Assembly: GCF_014284255.1 (NCBI RefSeq)
Contig: NZ_JACOFV010000001.1
Coordinates: 310,001 to 374,000 of the forward strand
Source: Cognatundibacterium jejuense
Lineage (GTDB): Bacteria > Pseudomonadota > Gammaproteobacteria > Burkholderiales > Burkholderiaceae_D
Length of the DNA: 64,000 nt
Direction of reading: 5' to 3'
Part shown: positions 35,747-46,019 of the stretch, one piece after another
How positions within the stretch are numbered: position 1 is the stretch's first letter
Layout of the letters: each line of letters starts with the position of its first letter
Position numbers and translations under genes: made by a program
The notes under the pieces: model-generated
Databases searched by the model: none
Seen by the model: the letters and a program-made list of their open reading frames with translations, nothing else
What the model was told of the DNA's origin: nothing

Positions 35747-35823
35747 ATTGAGAAGATGTACTGCCTGGCAAGGCTGGGCAGTCAATTTATCGTGCGCCCC
35801 GGGTGGTGCACAAGGAAGATATC

Positions 35824-36534
35824 ATGGCACGTACACTGAAATTTAAAATTTATCGATATGATCCGGACAAGGATGCCAAGCCTTACATGCAAGACCTGAC
35901 GGTTGAGCTTAAGGATACGGACAAAATGTTGCTGGACGCGTTGCAGCGTATCAAAGCAGACGTTGATGACTCTCTTGCGTTGCGCCGTTCCTGCCGTGAA
36001 GGTGTTTGCGGCTCAGATGCGATGAACATCAATGGTAAAAATGGTCTTGCATGTACAACGAATTTAAATGAGTTGACAGAACCTATCGTATTGCGTCCTT
36101 TGCCTGGTTTGCCAGTCATTCGTGATCTGATCGTCGATATGACGCAGTTCTTTAAGCAATATGACTCGATCAAGCCATACCTGATGAATGATTCCATTCC
36201 TCCGGAAAAAGAGCGCCTGCAATCCCCTGCGGAACGTGAAGAGCTGGATGGTTTGTATGAGTGTATTTTGTGCGCTTGCTGCTCTACGTCATGCCCATCA
36301 TTCTGGTGGAATCCAGACAAGTTCGTTGGCCCTGCGGGTTTGTTGCAAGCGTATCGTTTTATTGCCGATTCTCGCGATCAGGCAACTGGCGCACGTTTGG
36401 ATAACCTGGAAGATCCATATCGCTTGTTCCGCTGCCATACCATCATGAATTGCGTTGATGTATGTCCGAAGGGTTTGAATCCAACCCGTGCAATCGGCAA
36501 AATCAAAGAACTCATGGTTCGCCGCGCAGTGTAA
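35824..36534 (+). CDS. sdhB: succinate dehydrogenase iron-sulfur subunit
   Basis: Electron-transfer subunit, 236 residues from ATG 35824 with AAGGAAG upstream. The [2Fe-2S] site is [22 protein letters not shown]. The [4Fe-4S] and [3Fe-4S] ligands are in [16 protein letters not shown] and [17 protein letters not shown]. The 77-base gap after sdhA holds a small hairpin (ACTGCC at 35760 and GGCAGT at 35777). After the sdhB stop two larger hairpins follow at once, before sdhE. Confidence 0.98.
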   Translation: MARTLKFKIYRYDPDKDAKPYMQDLTVELKDTDKMLLDALQRIKADVDDSLALRRSCREGVCGSDAMNINGKNGLACTTNLNELTEPIVLRPLPGLPVIRDLIVDMTQFFKQYDSIKPYLMNDSIPPEKERLQSPAEREELDGLYECILCACCSTSCPSFWWNPDKFVGPAGLLQAYRFIADSRDQATGARLDNLEDPYRLFRCHTIMNCVDVCPKGLNPTRAIGKIKELMVRRAV

Positions 36535-36537
36535 TTA

Positions 36538-36617
36538 AAATAGAAACGGTACTGGTAAGCACCGTTTCTATTTCATGCAGTTCTTCGTCAGTGTTGAAGA
36601 GCTGCATGAAATAGAAA
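36538..36617 (+). promoter_or_regulatory. two mutually exclusive hairpins between sdhB and sdhE
   Basis: Hairpin 1 pairs 36538-36550 with 36561-36573 (AAATAGAAACGGT and ACCGTTTCTATTT, 13 perfect bp, 10-base loop). Hairpin 2 pairs 36565-36586 with 36596-36617, 22 bp with a single G.U, around a nine-base loop. Both need bases 36565-36573, so only one can exist at a time. Neither is followed by a clear U-run. The layout is what an RNA switch or a processing/stability element would show. Regulation is inferred. Confidence 0.7.
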
Positions 36618-36637
36618 GCATTAAAAGAGAAAGTGAT

Positions 36638-36919
36638 ATGTCTAAGCTGGTAGAAGAATCTCATCAAAGTGATCCGGTCAAGCGTGCTCGTTTGCGCTGG
36701 CGCGCGCGTCGCGGCTTGTTGGAAAATGATCTGATATTAACGCGGTTTCTGGATGCCAATGAAGAGATCCTGACTGACGAAGAAGTGGATGCTTTTAGTC
36801 GCCTGATGGAGTTGTCTGACAATATCCTGATGGATTTGATTATGGCGAAGAAAGAGCCTGAGGGGGAGGTGGATTTACCTCATGTGCACGCTTTGCTTAC
36901 CCGTCTGCGCGTAGCCTGA
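36638..36919 (+). CDS. sdhE: FAD assembly factor SdhE
   Basis: Small chaperone for covalent flavinylation of SdhA, 93 residues from ATG 36638 (MSKLVEESHQ). A longer frame from 36575 would run through hairpin 2 and lacks a ribosome site. The diagnostic RG-x-x-E motif appears as RRGLLENDLIL near residue 24-34, followed by the acidic DEEVDAFSRLMELSDNILMDLIM helix. It lies between sdhB and gltA, its usual place in Burkholderiales. Confidence 0.95.
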   Translation: MSKLVEESHQSDPVKRARLRWRARRGLLENDLILTRFLDANEEILTDEEVDAFSRLMELSDNILMDLIMAKKEPEGEVDLPHVHALLTRLRVA

Positions 36920-36981
36920 CAATAAACGTTTTTTTTGTGTTTTTTTGATTAACGACTCACCTCTTATCTGAAGGAAGAGCC

Positions 36982-38286
36982 ATGACTAATTCTGAAATAA
37001 AAGCAACCCTCTCATTCTCTGATGGTTCCCAATCCTTAGAGATGCCAATTTACAAGGGATCTATCGGTCCTGACGTGATTGATATTCGTAAATTGTACGG
37101 TGCGACTGGCATGTTCACTTACGATCCGGGTTTTATGTCGACCGCGGCATGTAATTCTTCAATTACTTACATTGATGGCGATAAAGGCGAGTTGCTGTAT
37201 CGTGGTTATCCTATCGAGCAATTGGCTGTGAATGGCGGCGACTTTCTCGAAACATGTTACTTGTTGTTGAATGGCGAATTGCCAAATGCAACTGAAAAAG
37301 CTGAATTTGTTTCCACCGTGACTAAACACACAATGGTTCATGAGCAGATGCAATTCTTCTTCCGTGGATTCCGTCGTGATGCACATCCGATGTCTGTGCT
37401 GGTTGGTACTGTAGGTGCGTTGTCTTCGTTCTACCACGATTCTCTGGACATTAACGATCCGCATCACCGCGAAGTGTCAGCAATTCGCCTGATCGCTAAA
37501 ATGCCTACGCTGGTTGCGATGGCATACAAATATTCCATTGGTCAGCCTTTCGTGTACCCACGTAACGACTTGTCCTACAGTGCAAACTTCATGCACATGA
37601 TGTTCTCTACGCCATGCGAAGAGTACAAAGTGAATGAAGTATTGGTACGTGCTTTGGATCGTATTTTGATTTTGCACGCCGATCACGAGCAAAATGCGTC
37701 TACATCAACTGTTCGTCTGGCTGGTTCTTCAGGTGCCAATCCGTTCGCGTGTATCGCTGCTGGTATTGCATGTTTGTGGGGTCCTGCGCACGGTGGTGCA
37801 AACGAAGCTGCATTGAGCATGTTGGAAGAAATTGGTAGTGTTGATAACATTCCTGAGTTTATCGCTCAAGTAAAAGACAAAAACTCTGGTGTGAAGCTGA
37901 TGGGCTTTGGTCACCGCGTTTACAAAAACTACGATCCACGCGCTAAATTGATGCGTGAAACTTGCTACGAAGTTCTGCAAGAACTCGGTTTGCAAGATGA
38001 TCCATTGTTCAAGTTGGCAATGGCTCTGGAAAAAATCGCTCTGGAAGACGAATACTTCGTTAGCCGCAAGCTGTATCCGAACGTTGATTTCTACTCTGGT
38101 ATCGTACAACGTGCTCTGGGTATTCCAACTTCCTTGTTCACTGGCATTTTCGCGCTGGCGCGTACAGTGGGTTGGATTGCTCAATGGAAAGAAATGATTT
38201 CTGATCCTGAGCAAAAAATTGGCCGTCCACGTCAATTGTTCGTTGGCGCAGCGAAACGTGACGTTGTTGCTATCGACAAGCGTTAA
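36982..38286 (+). CDS. gltA: citrate synthase (type II)
   Basis: Condenses oxaloacetate with acetyl-CoA, 434 residues. [26 protein letters not shown] near the start marks the hexameric, NADH-sensitive type II class. [15 protein letters not shown] contains the first active His, [15 protein letters not shown] the second His near residue 311, and NVDFYSG the catalytic Asp near 368. AAGGAAGAG precedes the ATG. It ends the sdh transcript: a hairpin and a strong terminator follow at 38291-38377. Confidence 0.98.
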   Translation: MTNSEIKATLSFSDGSQSLEMPIYKGSIGPDVIDIRKLYGATGMFTYDPGFMSTAACNSSITYIDGDKGELLYRGYPIEQLAVNGGDFLETCYLLLNGELPNATEKAEFVSTVTKHTMVHEQMQFFFRGFRRDAHPMSVLVGTVGALSSFYHDSLDINDPHHREVSAIRLIAKMPTLVAMAYKYSIGQPFVYPRNDLSYSANFMHMMFSTPCEEYKVNEVLVRALDRILILHADHEQNASTSTVRLAGSSGANPFACIAAGIACLWGPAHGGANEAALSMLEEIGSVDNIPEFIAQVKDKNSGVKLMGFGHRVYKNYDPRAKLMRETCYEVLQELGLQDDPLFKLAMALEKIALEDEYFVSRKLYPNVDFYSGIVQRALGIPTSLFTGIFALARTVGWIAQWKEMISDPEQKIGRPRQLFVGAAKRDVVAIDKR

Positions 38287-38604
38287 AAATAATGCTGCAG
38301 CCGTTGTATATGCTGGAATTTATGTGCGCACTGCAGCATTGAAAAAAGGCGAGTCATTGCGACTCGCTTTTTTTTTCTTCAGTAAATATGCTATGCTTCG
38401 GCTCGATAGTAAATTTTAGATGTTTTTTCGTTTTAGATTCAAAAAGTATATTGTTTCTGATGTGTGTTTTGATTCTGATGCGAGAATAGTTTGAAACAAG
38501 CCCTTCCCCACAACTTGATGTGCAATCCGCTAACCGGTCAGGCCGTGTCGCGGAAGGTTAGATTAACCCGCTAATCTCGCGAAACGCGAAGAAAGGTGAG
38601 CAAG
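38287..38604. other. gltA-sucA intergenic region
   Basis: A 318-base stretch. It contains an inverted repeat AATGCTGCAG (38291-38300) and CTGCAGCATT (38331-38340), the terminator at 38342-38377, and then AT-rich sequence likely to hold the sucA promoter. Two small hairpins (AGATTA/TAATCT at 38560-38577; TCGCG/CGCGA at 38577-38589) lie just before the ribosome site AAGG of sucA. Confidence 0.6.
38342..38377 (+). terminator. rho-independent terminator after gltA
   Basis: GCGAGTC and GACTCGC around a five-base loop, with A6 on the 5' side and about nine T on the 3' side. It separates the sdh-gltA transcript from sucA. Confidence 0.92.
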
Positions 38605-41460
38605 ATGATGCAACAATATAACGCTAACTCGTACTTGTTCGGCGGCAATGCGCCGTACGTAGAAGAACTTTACGAAGCCTACCTCAATAATCCTGGTTCC
38701 GTACCTGAAAACTGGCGCGCCTATTTCGACGCGATGCAGCATGTGCCAGCAGTCGATGGTTCTTCTAAGCCAGACGTCGCTCATGCACCAGTGATCGCTT
38801 CGTTTGCTGAACGCGCAAAACAAGGTCCAATCCGTACAGTCAGCGCCACTGCTGATGCGGAAATGGGTCGTAAGCGAGTCGCTGCTCAGCAGTTAATCGC
38901 CGCATATCGCTTCCTCGGCAGCCATTGGGCCAATTTGGATCCATTGCAACGCCAGGAGCGCCCTAGCTTGCCAGAGTTGGAGCCAAGTTTTTATGGCTTT
39001 ACTGACGCTGATATGGATATTCAATTCAATATCAGCAACACTTATTTTGGTGCAGAAACAGCCTCTCTTCGCGATTTAGTCAATTCTTTGCGTGATACCT
39101 ATTGCCGTTCTATCGGTGCAGAGTTCATGTACATCAGCGATCCGACTGAGAAGCGTTGGTTGCAACAAAAGCTCGAATCTATCCGTTCTACACCAAACTT
39201 CACACCAGAAAAGAAAAAGCACATCCTTGACCGCTTGACAGCGGCGGAAGGCTTGGAACGTTATCTGCATACGCGTTATGTGGGTCAGAAGCGTTTCTCA
39301 CTCGAAGGTGGCGAAAGCTTTATCGCTTCGATGGATGAGACTATCCAACGTGCTGGCGAACGCGGCGTGCAAGAAATCGTAATCGGTATGGCACATCGTG
39401 GCCGCTTGAACGTGTTGGTCAATACCCTGGGCAAAATGCCGCAAGATTTGTTTGCTGAGTTTGAAGGCAAACACGGCGATGATTTGCCAGCAGGTGACGT
39501 TAAATACCACCAAGGTTTCTCTTCTGACGTATCGACTCCTGGCGGCCCAGTTCATTTATCACTCGCATTTAATCCATCTCATCTGGAAATTGTGAATCCA
39601 GTGGTTGAAGGCTCCGTTAAAGCCCGTATGGATCGTCGTGGCGACAAGGATGGCTCCCAGGTATTGCCTATCCTGGTACACGGTGATGCTGCGTTTGCAG
39701 GGCAGGGCGTGGTCATGGAAACACTGAACCTGGCGCAAACACGTGGCTACGGTACTGGTGGTACAGTGCATATCGTGATTAATAACCAGATTGGTTTCAC
39801 TACTTCTGATCCACGCGATTCACGTTCCACTTTGTATTGCTCCGACGTTGTGAAGATGATCGAAGCGCCAGTGCTGCACGTCAATGCAGATGATCCAGAA
39901 GCGGTTGTTTTGGCGACGCAGATCGCGCTTGACTACCGTATGGAGTTCAAGAAAGACGTCGTCGTTGATATCATTTGCTACCGTAAATTGGGTCACAACG
40001 AGCAAGATACGCCAGCATTGACGCAACCGTTGATGTACAAAAAAATTGCGCAACATCCTGGTACTCGTAAGATGTATGCAGACAAGTTGTCTGCACAAGG
40101 TACGATCCCAGCCGATGGTGGCGATGCAATGGTGAAAGAGTTCCGTGATGCGATGGATGCAGGTAAGCATACACACGATCCGGTTATCTCTAACTTCAAA
40201 AACAAATACGCTGTGGATTGGATTCCTTTCCTCAACCGTAAATGGACTGATGCAGCAGATACCGCTGTGCCAGCGACAGAATTGAAGCGCCTGGCTGAAC
40301 GTATTACCACAGTGCCTACAGGCTTCAAGCCACATAGCCTGGTCGAAAAAGTTCTGGGTGACCGCGCAACCATGGGTCGTGGCGAAATGAATTTGGACTG
40401 GGGTATGGGCGAACATTTGGCCTACGCGTCTCTGGTTTCTTCCGGCTATGCAATTCGTCTGACCGGTCAGGATGCTGGTCGTGGTACTTTCGTTCACCGT
40501 CACGCAGTATTGCATGATCAAAACCGCGAACGTTGGGATTCTGGTACTTACATTCCTCTGCAAAACATCTCCGACAACCAAGCACCGTTCACAGTGATTG
40601 ACTCTGTTCTGTCTGAAGAAGCGGTATTGGGTTTTGAGTACGGTTACTCAACAGCAGAGCCAAACACACTGACAATCTGGGAAGCTCAGTTCGGCGATTT
40701 CGCTAACGGTGCGCAAGTTGTTATCGACCAATTCATCAGCTCCGGCGAAGTGAAGTGGGGTCGCGCTTCTGGTCTGGTAATGATGTTGCCGCACGGCTAT
40801 GAAGGTCAAGGTCCAGAGCACTCATCCGCTCGTCCAGAACGCTTCCTGCAATTGTGTGCAGACAACAATATGCAAGTGGTTCAGCCGACAACTGCGTCGC
40901 AGATTTTCCATCTGTTGCGTCGTCAGATGATTCGTCAGTTCCGTAAGCCTTTGGTCATCATGACACCAAAATCTTTGCTGCGTAATAAAGATGCTGGCTC
41001 ACCATTGTCGGAATTGTCTAAAGGCAGCTTCCACACAGTGATCGGTGAAGTTGATGAGAAAATCGACGCGAAGAAAGTGAAACGTGTTATTGCTTGCTCC
41101 GGTAAGGTCTACTACGATTTAGTGAATGCACGTAAAGAACGTGCTCAGTCCGATACAGCGATTATCCGTGTGGAACAGTTGTACCCATTCCCACATAAGA
41201 GCTTTGTTGCGGAGCTGAAAAAATTCCCTAACATGGTTGAATTGGTTTGGGCGCAAGATGAGCCGCAAAATCAGGGTCCATGGTTCCAGATCCAGCACAA
41301 TATTTTTGAAAGCCTGGAAGAAGGCCAGAAATTGGCTTACGCAGGTCGTCCAGCAAGTGCATCACCAGCTGTCGGTTACTACGACAAGCACTATGCACAA
41401 CAAAAAGCATTGTTGGAAACTGCATTTTCCAAACTCAAAGGCTTTGTCCTCACTAAATAA
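38605..41460 (+). CDS. sucA: 2-oxoglutarate dehydrogenase E1 component
   Basis: Thiamine-diphosphate dependent decarboxylase of the OGDH complex, 951 residues from ATG 38605 (MMQQYNANSYL), AAGG eight bases ahead. Expected marks are VIGMAHRGRLNVL, the ThDP-binding GDAAFAGQGVV...NLAQTRGYGTGGTVHIVINNQIGFTT, and LPHGYEGQGPEHSSARPERFLQLC in the second half. It reacts with the lipoyl domain of SucB. It leads a sucA-sucB-PspC-lpdA transcript, with a perfect hairpin in the gap to sucB. Confidence 0.98.
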   Translation: MMQQYNANSYLFGGNAPYVEELYEAYLNNPGSVPENWRAYFDAMQHVPAVDGSSKPDVAHAPVIASFAERAKQGPIRTVSATADAEMGRKRVAAQQLIAAYRFLGSHWANLDPLQRQERPSLPELEPSFYGFTDADMDIQFNISNTYFGAETASLRDLVNSLRDTYCRSIGAEFMYISDPTEKRWLQQKLESIRSTPNFTPEKKKHILDRLTAAEGLERYLHTRYVGQKRFSLEGGESFIASMDETIQRAGERGVQEIVIGMAHRGRLNVLVNTLGKMPQDLFAEFEGKHGDDLPAGDVKYHQGFSSDVSTPGGPVHLSLAFNPSHLEIVNPVVEGSVKARMDRRGDKDGSQVLPILVHGDAAFAGQGVVMETLNLAQTRGYGTGGTVHIVINNQIGFTTSDPRDSRSTLYCSDVVKMIEAPVLHVNADDPEAVVLATQIALDYRMEFKKDVVVDIICYRKLGHNEQDTPALTQPLMYKKIAQHPGTRKMYADKLSAQGTIPADGGDAMVKEFRDAMDAGKHTHDPVISNFKNKYAVDWIPFLNRKWTDAADTAVPATELKRLAERITTVPTGFKPHSLVEKVLGDRATMGRGEMNLDWGMGEHLAYASLVSSGYAIRLTGQDAGRGTFVHRHAVLHDQNRERWDSGTYIPLQNISDNQAPFTVIDSVLSEEAVLGFEYGYSTAEPNTLTIWEAQFGDFANGAQVVIDQFISSGEVKWGRASGLVMMLPHGYEGQGPEHSSARPERFLQLCADNNMQVVQPTTASQIFHLLRRQMIRQFRKPLVIMTPKSLLRNKDAGSPLSELSKGSFHTVIGEVDEKIDAKKVKRVIACSGKVYYDLVNARKERAQSDTAIIRVEQLYPFPHKSFVAELKKFPNMVELVWAQDEPQNQGPWFQIQHNIFESLEEGQKLAYAGRPASASPAVGYYDKHYAQQKALLETAFSKLKGFVLTK

Positions 41461-41468
41461 ATGACGCG

Positions 41469-41495
41469 ATGCTGCATCAGAAACTGATGCAGCAT
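41469..41495 (+). other. perfect 12-bp hairpin between sucA and sucB
   Basis: ATGCTGCATCAG-AAA-CTGATGCAGCAT has a flawless 12-bp stem and a three-base loop, and begins nine bases after the sucA stop. There is no U-run, so it is more likely an RNA stability or processing element than a full terminator. The gltA-sucA gap has a related ATGCTGCAG stem. Confidence 0.75.
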
Positions 41496-41522
41496 TTGGC
41501 TACCCGAATCGGAGAGTAAAAA

Positions 41523-42776
41523 ATGGCAATTATCGAAGTAAAAGTTCCTCAGTTATCTGAGTCCGTTGCAGAAGCGACCTTGTTGACCTGGCATAAAAAA
41601 GTTGGTCAATCTGTCACTCGTGACGAAAATATGATCGACGTAGAAACAGATAAAGTTGTGCTGGAATTGCCAGCACCTGAAGCTGGTGTGATCACACAAA
41701 TTATTAAAGGCGATGGCAGTACAGTCGTAGCTGGTGAAATCATTGCCATCATCGACACGGATGCTAGTGCGAAAGTAAGCCCGATGGAAGTTTCTGCTGC
41801 GCCAGTAGCTGTTGCAGCCGCAGCAGCACCAGTAGTGGCTGATGCAAAATCTTCCGCTGGCATCGCCATGCCAGCCGCCGCCAAAATTTTGGCAGAAAAC
41901 GGTTTGTCCGCTGGTCAGGTAGATGGTTCTGGCAAAGATGGCCGTGTTACTAAGGGCGATGCACTGGCAGCAGTTGCTGGTAAAGCAGCTCCGGTCGTGG
42001 CGCCATTGGCAGCACCAGTAGCGTCTAAGCCAGCATTGCAACAAGTGGCAGCTCCAACCCTGGCGAGCCTTGGTGATCGTCCTGAAGAACGTGTTCCTAT
42101 GAGCCGTTTGCGCGCACGTATCGCTGAGCGTTTGGTTCAATCTCAGTCTACTAACGCGATCTTGACGACATTTAATGAAGTCAACATGGCACCAGTCATG
42201 GAATTGCGCAACAAGTACAAAGATAAATTTGAGAAAGAGCACGGCGTTAAACTGGGCTTCATGTCTTTCTTCGTTAAAGCTGCCGTTGCTGCATTGAAGA
42301 AATACCCAATCGTTAACGCATCAGTTGATGGTAATGACATCGTCTACCACGGTTACTTTGATATTGGTATCGCTGTTGGTTCACCACGTGGTCTGGTCGT
42401 GCCTATTTTGCGCAATGCAGACCAAATGTCTATTGCTGATATCGAAAAGAAAATCGGTGAATTCGGTGCTAAAGCGAAAGACGGTAAATTGACTCTGGAC
42501 GATTTGTCCGGTGGTACATTCTCCATCTCTAACGGCGGTACTTTCGGTTCTATGTTGTCGACACCGATCATCAACCCACCACAATCCGCAATTCTGGGCG
42601 TACACGCAACCAAAGATCGCGCAGTAGTTGAAAATGGTCAGATCGTTATTCGTCCAATGAACTACCTGGCAATGTCTTACGATCACCGTATCATTGACGG
42701 CCGCGAAGCTGTATTAGCTCTGGTTGCAATGAAAGACGCGTTGGAAGATCCTTCACGTCTGTTGTTAGATCTGTAA
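41523..42776 (+). CDS. sucB: 2-oxoglutarate dehydrogenase E2 (dihydrolipoyl succinyltransferase)
   Basis: Core of the OGDH complex, 417 residues. The lipoyl domain (1-78) has [11 protein letters not shown] with lipoyl-Lys at residue 44. An Ala/Pro/Val-rich linker leads to the E3-binding domain (about 115-150: [16 protein letters not shown]) and a second Ala/Pro linker. The catalytic domain follows, with [13 protein letters not shown] holding the active His near 388. GGAGAG lies ahead of its ATG. It binds E1 (SucA) and E3 (LpdA), which are encoded on either side. Confidence 0.98.
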   Translation: MAIIEVKVPQLSESVAEATLLTWHKKVGQSVTRDENMIDVETDKVVLELPAPEAGVITQIIKGDGSTVVAGEIIAIIDTDASAKVSPMEVSAAPVAVAAAAAPVVADAKSSAGIAMPAAAKILAENGLSAGQVDGSGKDGRVTKGDALAAVAGKAAPVVAPLAAPVASKPALQQVAAPTLASLGDRPEERVPMSRLRARIAERLVQSQSTNAILTTFNEVNMAPVMELRNKYKDKFEKEHGVKLGFMSFFVKAAVAALKKYPIVNASVDGNDIVYHGYFDIGIAVGSPRGLVVPILRNADQMSIADIEKKIGEFGAKAKDGKLTLDDLSGGTFSISNGGTFGSMLSTPIINPPQSAILGVHATKDRAVVENGQIVIRPMNYLAMSYDHRIIDGREAVLALVAMKDALEDPSRLLLDL

Positions 42777-42798
42777 TCATTGAACAACGGCTATCAAC

Positions 42799-43167
42799 GT
42801 GAATATCGCTGACGAAATTCAACGTTTGCACGAACTGCATCAGTCAGGCGCTCTGTCTGATGCAGAGTTCGCGCAAGCCAAGGCGAAGTTGCTCGAGAAA
42901 GTAGGGTCGGGCACTTCTTCCAATCAATCCGAATCTTCTTTTAAATCTGCTTCTTTCTCGGGCGCAGATGATGCACTGAATCAATTGAATCGTTTTCGCC
43001 GTTCTACGAGCGATAAATGGTTAGGTGGTATTTGTGGCGGTCTGGGGAAATTTACGGGTCTTGATTCCTGGATCTGGCGTTTGATTTTTGTGTTCTTCGC
43101 GATGTTTGTAGGTTCAGGTGTCCTGGCTTACCTACTGGCATGGATTTTTGTGCCCGAAGAAGAGTGA
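42799..43167 (+). CDS. SHOCT/PspC domain membrane protein
   Basis: Small membrane protein of 122 residues, GTG start. The N-terminal 35 residues (RLHELHQSGALSDAEFAQAKAKLL) form a SHOCT-like oligomerisation segment, followed by a Ser-rich linker. The C-terminal PspC domain runs from about 68 to 120: SDKWLGGICGGLGKFTGLDSWIWRLIFV and a membrane helix. PspC proteins belong to the phage-shock membrane-stress response. Here it sits 22 bases after sucB and 59 before lpdA, an unusual neighbour for a PspC, in the OGDH transcript. No pspA or pspB is seen. Confidence 0.88.
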   Translation: MNIADEIQRLHELHQSGALSDAEFAQAKAKLLEKVGSGTSSNQSESSFKSASFSGADDALNQLNRFRRSTSDKWLGGICGGLGKFTGLDSWIWRLIFVFFAMFVGSGVLAYLLAWIFVPEEE

Positions 43168-43226
43168 TATTTGCTGAAGATCTACATGTAAAGATAGTCG
43201 GCTATAAATAAATTCAGGAAAATTTC

Positions 43227-44654
43227 ATGAGTAAACAATTTGATGTCGTCGTTATCGGCGGTGGCCCAGGTGGCTATATCGCGGCAATTCGTGCTGCACA
43301 ACTCGGTTTTTCTACTGCATGTATCGATGCGTGGACTAACGAAAAAGGTGGTCCGGCACCTGGTGGTACTTGCACCAACGTAGGTTGCATTCCATCGAAA
43401 GCTTTGTTGCAATCTTCTGAACACTTTGAGCACGCTGGTCATGCATTCGCTGATCATGGTATTCAAGTGTCTGGTCTGGGTATGGATGTGGCGAAGATGT
43501 TGGGTCGCAAGAACACCATTGTTAAGCAAAACAATGACGGTATTTTGTTCTTGTTTAAAAAGAATAAAGTAACTTTCTTCCATGGTCACGGTTCTTTCGT
43601 TAAGGCCGATGCTGCCGGTTACGAAATCAAAGTTGCTGGCAAAGCCGAAGAAACGATTACAGGTAAGCACATCATCGTTGCGACAGGTTCTAACGCACGT
43701 GCTCTACCAGGTACGCCGTTTGATGAGGTCAACGTGTTGTCCAACGAGGGCGCGCTGAATATTGCTGAAACACCGAAAAAACTCGGCGTGATTGGCGCGG
43801 GCGTTATCGGTCTGGAAATGGGTAGTGTATGGCGTCGTTTGGGTTCCGAAGTGACAGTCCTCGAAGCTCTGCCAACCTTCCTTGGTGCAGTCGATGAGCA
43901 AATCGCTAAAGAAGCGCACAAACTGTTTGTGAAACAAGGTTTGTCTATCAACCTTGGCGTAAAAATTGGCGAAATCGTTAATAGCGGTAAAGACGTCACT
44001 GTTAATTACACCGATGATAAAGGCGCTGAACACAAAGCGGTGTTCGATAAGCTGATTATCTCTATCGGTCGCACACCAAATACAAATGGTTTAAATGCAG
44101 AAGGTGTTGGTCTGGCAATGGACGAGCGAGGCTTTATTGCTGTTGATGGTGACTGCAAAACAAACCTGCCTAACGTATGGGCGGTGGGTGACGTGGTACG
44201 CGGTCCTATGCTGGCACATAAAGCGGAAGAAGAGGGTGTTGCCGTCGCTGAACGTATCGCTGGTCAACACGGTCACGTCAACTTCAACACAATTCCTTGG
44301 GTCATTTACACATCACCGGAAATTGCTTGGGTTGGTCGTACTGAACAGCAATTGAAAGCAGATGGCGTTGCTTATAAAGCCGGTACTTTCCCATTCATGG
44401 CGAATGGTCGTGCACGTGCTTTGGGCGATACATCAGGTATGGTGAAATTCCTGGCTGATGCGACAACCGATGAAATTTTGGGCGTACATATTGTTGGTCC
44501 AATGGCTTCTGAATTGATTTCCGAAGCAGTGGTTGCAATGGAATTCCGTGCATCTTCAGAAGATATCGCACGTATTTGCCACGCACATCCATCGTTGTCT
44601 GAAGCGACGAAAGAAGCAGCTTTGGCCGTCGATAAGCGTTCATTGAATTTCTGA
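43227..44654 (+). CDS. lpdA: dihydrolipoyl dehydrogenase (E3)
   Basis: FAD/NAD enzyme that reoxidises lipoyl groups, 475 residues. It has [20 protein letters not shown], the redox disulfide in [16 protein letters not shown] (Cys about 47 and 52), [16 protein letters not shown] for [24 protein letters not shown] for FAD and the C-terminal [11 protein letters not shown] with the catalytic His-Glu pair. It closes the OGDH operon, and a terminator follows at 44701-44736. Confidence 0.98.
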   Translation: MSKQFDVVVIGGGPGGYIAAIRAAQLGFSTACIDAWTNEKGGPAPGGTCTNVGCIPSKALLQSSEHFEHAGHAFADHGIQVSGLGMDVAKMLGRKNTIVKQNNDGILFLFKKNKVTFFHGHGSFVKADAAGYEIKVAGKAEETITGKHIIVATGSNARALPGTPFDEVNVLSNEGALNIAETPKKLGVIGAGVIGLEMGSVWRRLGSEVTVLEALPTFLGAVDEQIAKEAHKLFVKQGLSINLGVKIGEIVNSGKDVTVNYTDDKGAEHKAVFDKLIISIGRTPNTNGLNAEGVGLAMDERGFIAVDGDCKTNLPNVWAVGDVVRGPMLAHKAEEEGVAVAERIAGQHGHVNFNTIPWVIYTSPEIAWVGRTEQQLKADGVAYKAGTFPFMANGRARALGDTSGMVKFLADATTDEILGVHIVGPMASELISEAVVAMEFRASSEDIARICHAHPSLSEATKEAALAVDKRSLNF

Positions 44655-44700
44655 TTTAATGTGGCAATATATGCTGAGTGCGCGTAAGTAAGCCTTAGCG

Positions 44701-44736
44701 AAATGGACGAGTCGGATACTCGTCCATTTTTGTTTC
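44701..44736 (+). terminator. terminator of the OGDH operon
   Basis: A perfect 12-bp stem AAATGGACGAGT and ACTCGTCCATTT around the five-base loop CGGAT, followed by a T-rich tail. It lies 47 bases after lpdA. The remaining bases to zapE show no further gene. Confidence 0.9.
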
Positions 44737-44914
44737 AAAGCCATTAGCCCGAGAACTGATCTTCGATAGCGTCGATTAAGTGCTTGAAATGATTCACCAT
44801 TGCCACTGTAATTAGTTAAAGTGGCTTAAGTAAAATTACGCGCTTTGCGCAGAATAATGAGACCTGAAGCGATCGGCATTGTTCGCTCGTCAAGGTAACT
44901 TGAAAAAACAGACT

Positions 44915-46015
44915 ATGGATGTTCAAGAGTTTTATCAGGATGCGTTAACACAACGCGGTTTCACAGCCGATGAGGCGCAGAAACGTGCCGTTGATCGCCT
45001 GCAAAAATCCTATGAGGATTGGGTGTATTACAAAGGAAAGCGTGCCAATAAACTGACGCGCATGATTACCCGTCCGGAAGTTCCACGGGGCGTTTATATG
45101 TGGGGTGGAGTGGGGCGCGGCAAGTCATTCTTGATGGATAGCTTTTATTCTGTAGTGCCGGTGGTTCGTAAAACGCGTCTGCATTTTCATGAATTCATGC
45201 GCTCGGTTCACCGTCAATTAGATGAGTTGAAAGGTGTTGCCAATCCACTTGACGAAGTGGCGCGTCAAATTGCAAAAAAATATCGCCTGATATGCTTTGA
45301 CGAGTTCCATGTGTCAGACGTAGCTGATGCGATGTTGCTCTATAACTTACTTAAAGCCTTATTTGATAATGGTGTCTCCTTTGTGATGACCTCTAATTAT
45401 CAACCTGAGACTTTATACCCCGAGGGTTTGCATCGTGATCGCATGTTGCCGACGATTGCATTGCTGAACGAGCGTCTTGATATTTTGAACGTCGATTCGG
45501 GGAATGACTATCGCAAACGCGCTTTGGAACAGGTGCAGGCTTATCTTACGCCACTTAATGCTGCGACGGACAAAGCACTGCGTGACAGTTTTGCACGCAT
45601 TGCTGACACTAAAGATGAAGATCCACTCGTCGATATTGAAGGCCGCAATTTAAAGTCTTTAAGACGTGCTGGGGGTGTTATTTGGTTTGATTTTCATACT
45701 TTGTGTGGCGGGCCCCGTTCGCAAAATGATTATCTTGAAATCGCCAGTCGTTTTCATACTGTTATCTTGTCGTCGATTCCTGCGATGTCGGCTGCCATGT
45801 CGTCTGAAGCACGACGTTTTACCTGGTTGATTGACGTGTTTTACGATAATAAAGTAAAACTAATTATGTCGGCTGAAGTAGCACCGGAGTTGTTATATAC
45901 TCAAGGTACCTTATCTAACGAATTTCACCGAACTGTATCGCGTATTATTGAGATGCAATCCAAAGAGTATATGGATGCCGATCAACGCCAACTTGCTGAT
46001 TCACTGACTCATTGA
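44915..46015 (+). CDS. zapE: cell division protein ZapE (AFG1-like ATPase)
   Basis: AAA-type ATPase, 366 residues from ATG 44915 (MDVQEFYQDAL); an upstream TTG is less likely as family members begin here. Walker A is GVYMWGGVGRGKSFLMDSFY, Walker B RLICFDEFHVSDVADAML, then VMTSNYQPETLYPEGLHRDRMLP. GVIWFDFHTLCGGPRSQNDYLEIA is a family mark. ZapE is known to bind FtsZ and shape late division. It stands beside lpdA as is common in Burkholderiales and is followed four bases later by a small exported-protein gene. Confidence 0.93.
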   Translation: MDVQEFYQDALTQRGFTADEAQKRAVDRLQKSYEDWVYYKGKRANKLTRMITRPEVPRGVYMWGGVGRGKSFLMDSFYSVVPVVRKTRLHFHEFMRSVHRQLDELKGVANPLDEVARQIAKKYRLICFDEFHVSDVADAMLLYNLLKALFDNGVSFVMTSNYQPETLYPEGLHRDRMLPTIALLNERLDILNVDSGNDYRKRALEQVQAYLTPLNAATDKALRDSFARIADTKDEDPLVDIEGRNLKSLRRAGGVIWFDFHTLCGGPRSQNDYLEIASRFHTVILSSIPAMSAAMSSEARRFTWLIDVFYDNKVKLIMSAEVAPELLYTQGTLSNEFHRTVSRIIEMQSKEYMDADQRQLADSLTH

Positions 46016-46019
46016 CTTG

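Noticed and set aside
36575-36637. Upstream in-frame start for sdhE
   Set aside because: The extension runs through the 22-bp hairpin, has no ribosome site, and SdhE proteins begin at the internal Met.
39820-40581. 253-codon open frame antisense to sucA
   Set aside because: Shadow of sucA codon usage; no domain.
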